Shown here: positions 15,274 to 15,663 of the stretch, one piece after another
Numbering within the stretch: position 1 is the first letter of the stretch
Layout of the letters: the number at the start of each line of letters is the position of its first letter
Assembly: GCA_964385995.1 (NCBI GenBank)
Contig: CAYLRF010000038.1
Coordinates: 1-15,663 of the forward strand
DNA: 15,663 nucleotides
Direction of reading: 5' to 3'
Source of the DNA: CAYLRF01 sp964385995
Lineage (GTDB): Bacteria > Bacillota > Clostridia > Lachnospirales > Lachnospiraceae
Notes under the pieces: generated by a model
What the model was told of the DNA's origin: nothing
Seen by the model: only the letters and a program-made list of their open reading frames with translations
Databases searched by the model: none
Made by a program: the position numbers and the translations under genes

Positions 15274-15310
15274 ATAAAATGAAAGGGGTTGAGGCACCTG
15301 CCCCAACCCC
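15274..15310 (-). terminator. Rho-independent terminator after rpmE
   Basis: On the minus strand a stem of GGGGTTG, one G-U pair and GGC closes over the loop AGGT (arms 15300-15310 and 15285-15295, loop 15296-15299) and runs into TTTCATTTTAT. The U-rich tail lies only on the minus-strand side, so it ends transcription coming from rpmE, 21 bp beyond that gene. Confidence 0.85.
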
Positions 15311-15330
15311 CGCGGCTTTGAACATGCTCG

Positions 15331-15531
15331 CTAATTAAGTCCGTATTTTTTGTTAAACTTATCAACACGTCCTCTGGCCTGCGCCGCCTTTTGCTGCCCC
15401 GTGTAAAACGGATGACACTTGGAACAAACCTCCACGTGAATCTCCTCTTTGGTGGAGCCTGTGGTAAAGGTATTGCCGCAGTTGCAACGAACCGTCGCCT
15501 GATAATACTCGGGATGAATCCCCTCTTTCAT
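15331..15531 (-). CDS. rpmE: 50S ribosomal protein L31, zinc-binding type
   Basis: Small protein of the large ribosomal subunit and intersubunit bridge, 66 residues, full length. It is the C+ (zinc-binding) form: CNC at 16-18 and CSKC at 36-39 supply the four cysteines. The typical start MKEGIHPEYY and the C-terminal RGRVDKFNKKYG are both present. The ATG at 15531 is preceded by GAGAGGTGAGAAGGAC. A hairpin terminator follows the stop, so it is probably transcribed mostly alone, with any read-through going into the DUF1385-prmC-prfA genes. In zinc-poor conditions such L31 is often replaced by a C- paralogue in bacteria, but none is visible here. Confidence 0.98.
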   Translation of the reverse strand: MKEGIHPEYYQATVRCNCGNTFTTGSTKEEIHVEVCSKCHPFYTGQQKAAQARGRVDKFNKKYGLN

Positions 15532-15620
15532 GTCCTTCTCACCTCTCGTTCACGTCATATTCCCTGCTTCGCGCCGACCTTCGTCACGACAGCGAAGAAG
15601 CTCTCGAAAACAGCTTACTA

Positions 15621-15655
15621 ATCCTAACATGGATGAGGTCTCAATGCAAGGTCAA
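15621..15655 (-). promoter_or_regulatory. Candidate sigma-70/SigA-type promoter of rpmE
   Basis: On the minus strand, TTGCAT (15644-15649) and TAGGAT (15621-15626) are 17 bp apart, and a TG one base upstream of TAGGAT makes an extended -10 element. An overlapping TTGACC (15650-15655) is a better -35 box but is 23 bp away. Transcription would start near 15613, giving a leader of about 80 nt. Confidence 0.4.
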
Positions 15656-15663
15656 AATTTCGC

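Overview
The window is a stretch of chromosome from a Gram-positive anaerobe of the Bacillota, most likely class Clostridia (a Lachnospirales-like genome fits best, but the rank is inference). The grounds are a PolC-type replicative DNA polymerase, an IspG and an indolepyruvate:ferredoxin oxidoreductase that both point to ferredoxin chemistry, RF1 with a PET tripeptide, and the Bacillota-style order rpmE - DUF1385 - prmC - prfA. It is moderately GC-rich with frequent ATA and AGG codons. All ten genes lie on the minus strand, so transcription runs from high to low coordinates. Two runs of exactly 100 N (9415-9514 and 10930-11029) show that this is a scaffold of three contigs. Gene order across those gaps depends on scaffolding.

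In order of transcription: rpmE (L31) has a candidate promoter and leader upstream and a strong hairpin terminator downstream. A compact translation-related set follows: a DUF1385/YqhQ membrane protein, prmC (4-bp ATGA overlap) and prfA (5-bp spacing). Next is a DUF2156-family protein. After the first gap comes a class I aminotransferase alone on a 1.4-kb contig. After the second gap come hisC, a COG2426 small membrane transporter, ispG, polC, and iorA, which runs off the left edge. iorA is intact over its visible 634 codons.

Functionally, L31, the RF1 methyltransferase and RF1 serve translation; PolC is the replicase with proofreading; IspG makes isoprenoid precursors; IorA with its off-window partner oxidises aryl-pyruvates. 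The two aminotransferases could supply aryl-pyruvates, but that link is inference.

The genes themselves are ordinary. What stands out is short tandem repeats in unusual places. iorA carries a 105-bp higher-order repeat, built of seven 15-bp subunits, inserted in frame in an inter-domain linker. prmC has a 30-bp tandem duplication in its inter-domain linker. hisC, the DUF2156 gene and the DUF1385 gene each have 16- to 22-bp tandem repeats abutting or overlapping their translation start regions. In the hisC array nearly every unit ends in ATG, and an assembly gap falls inside the array. The hisC and DUF2156 units look related. No known defence system, CRISPR array, insertion sequence, prophage, rRNA or tRNA was seen.
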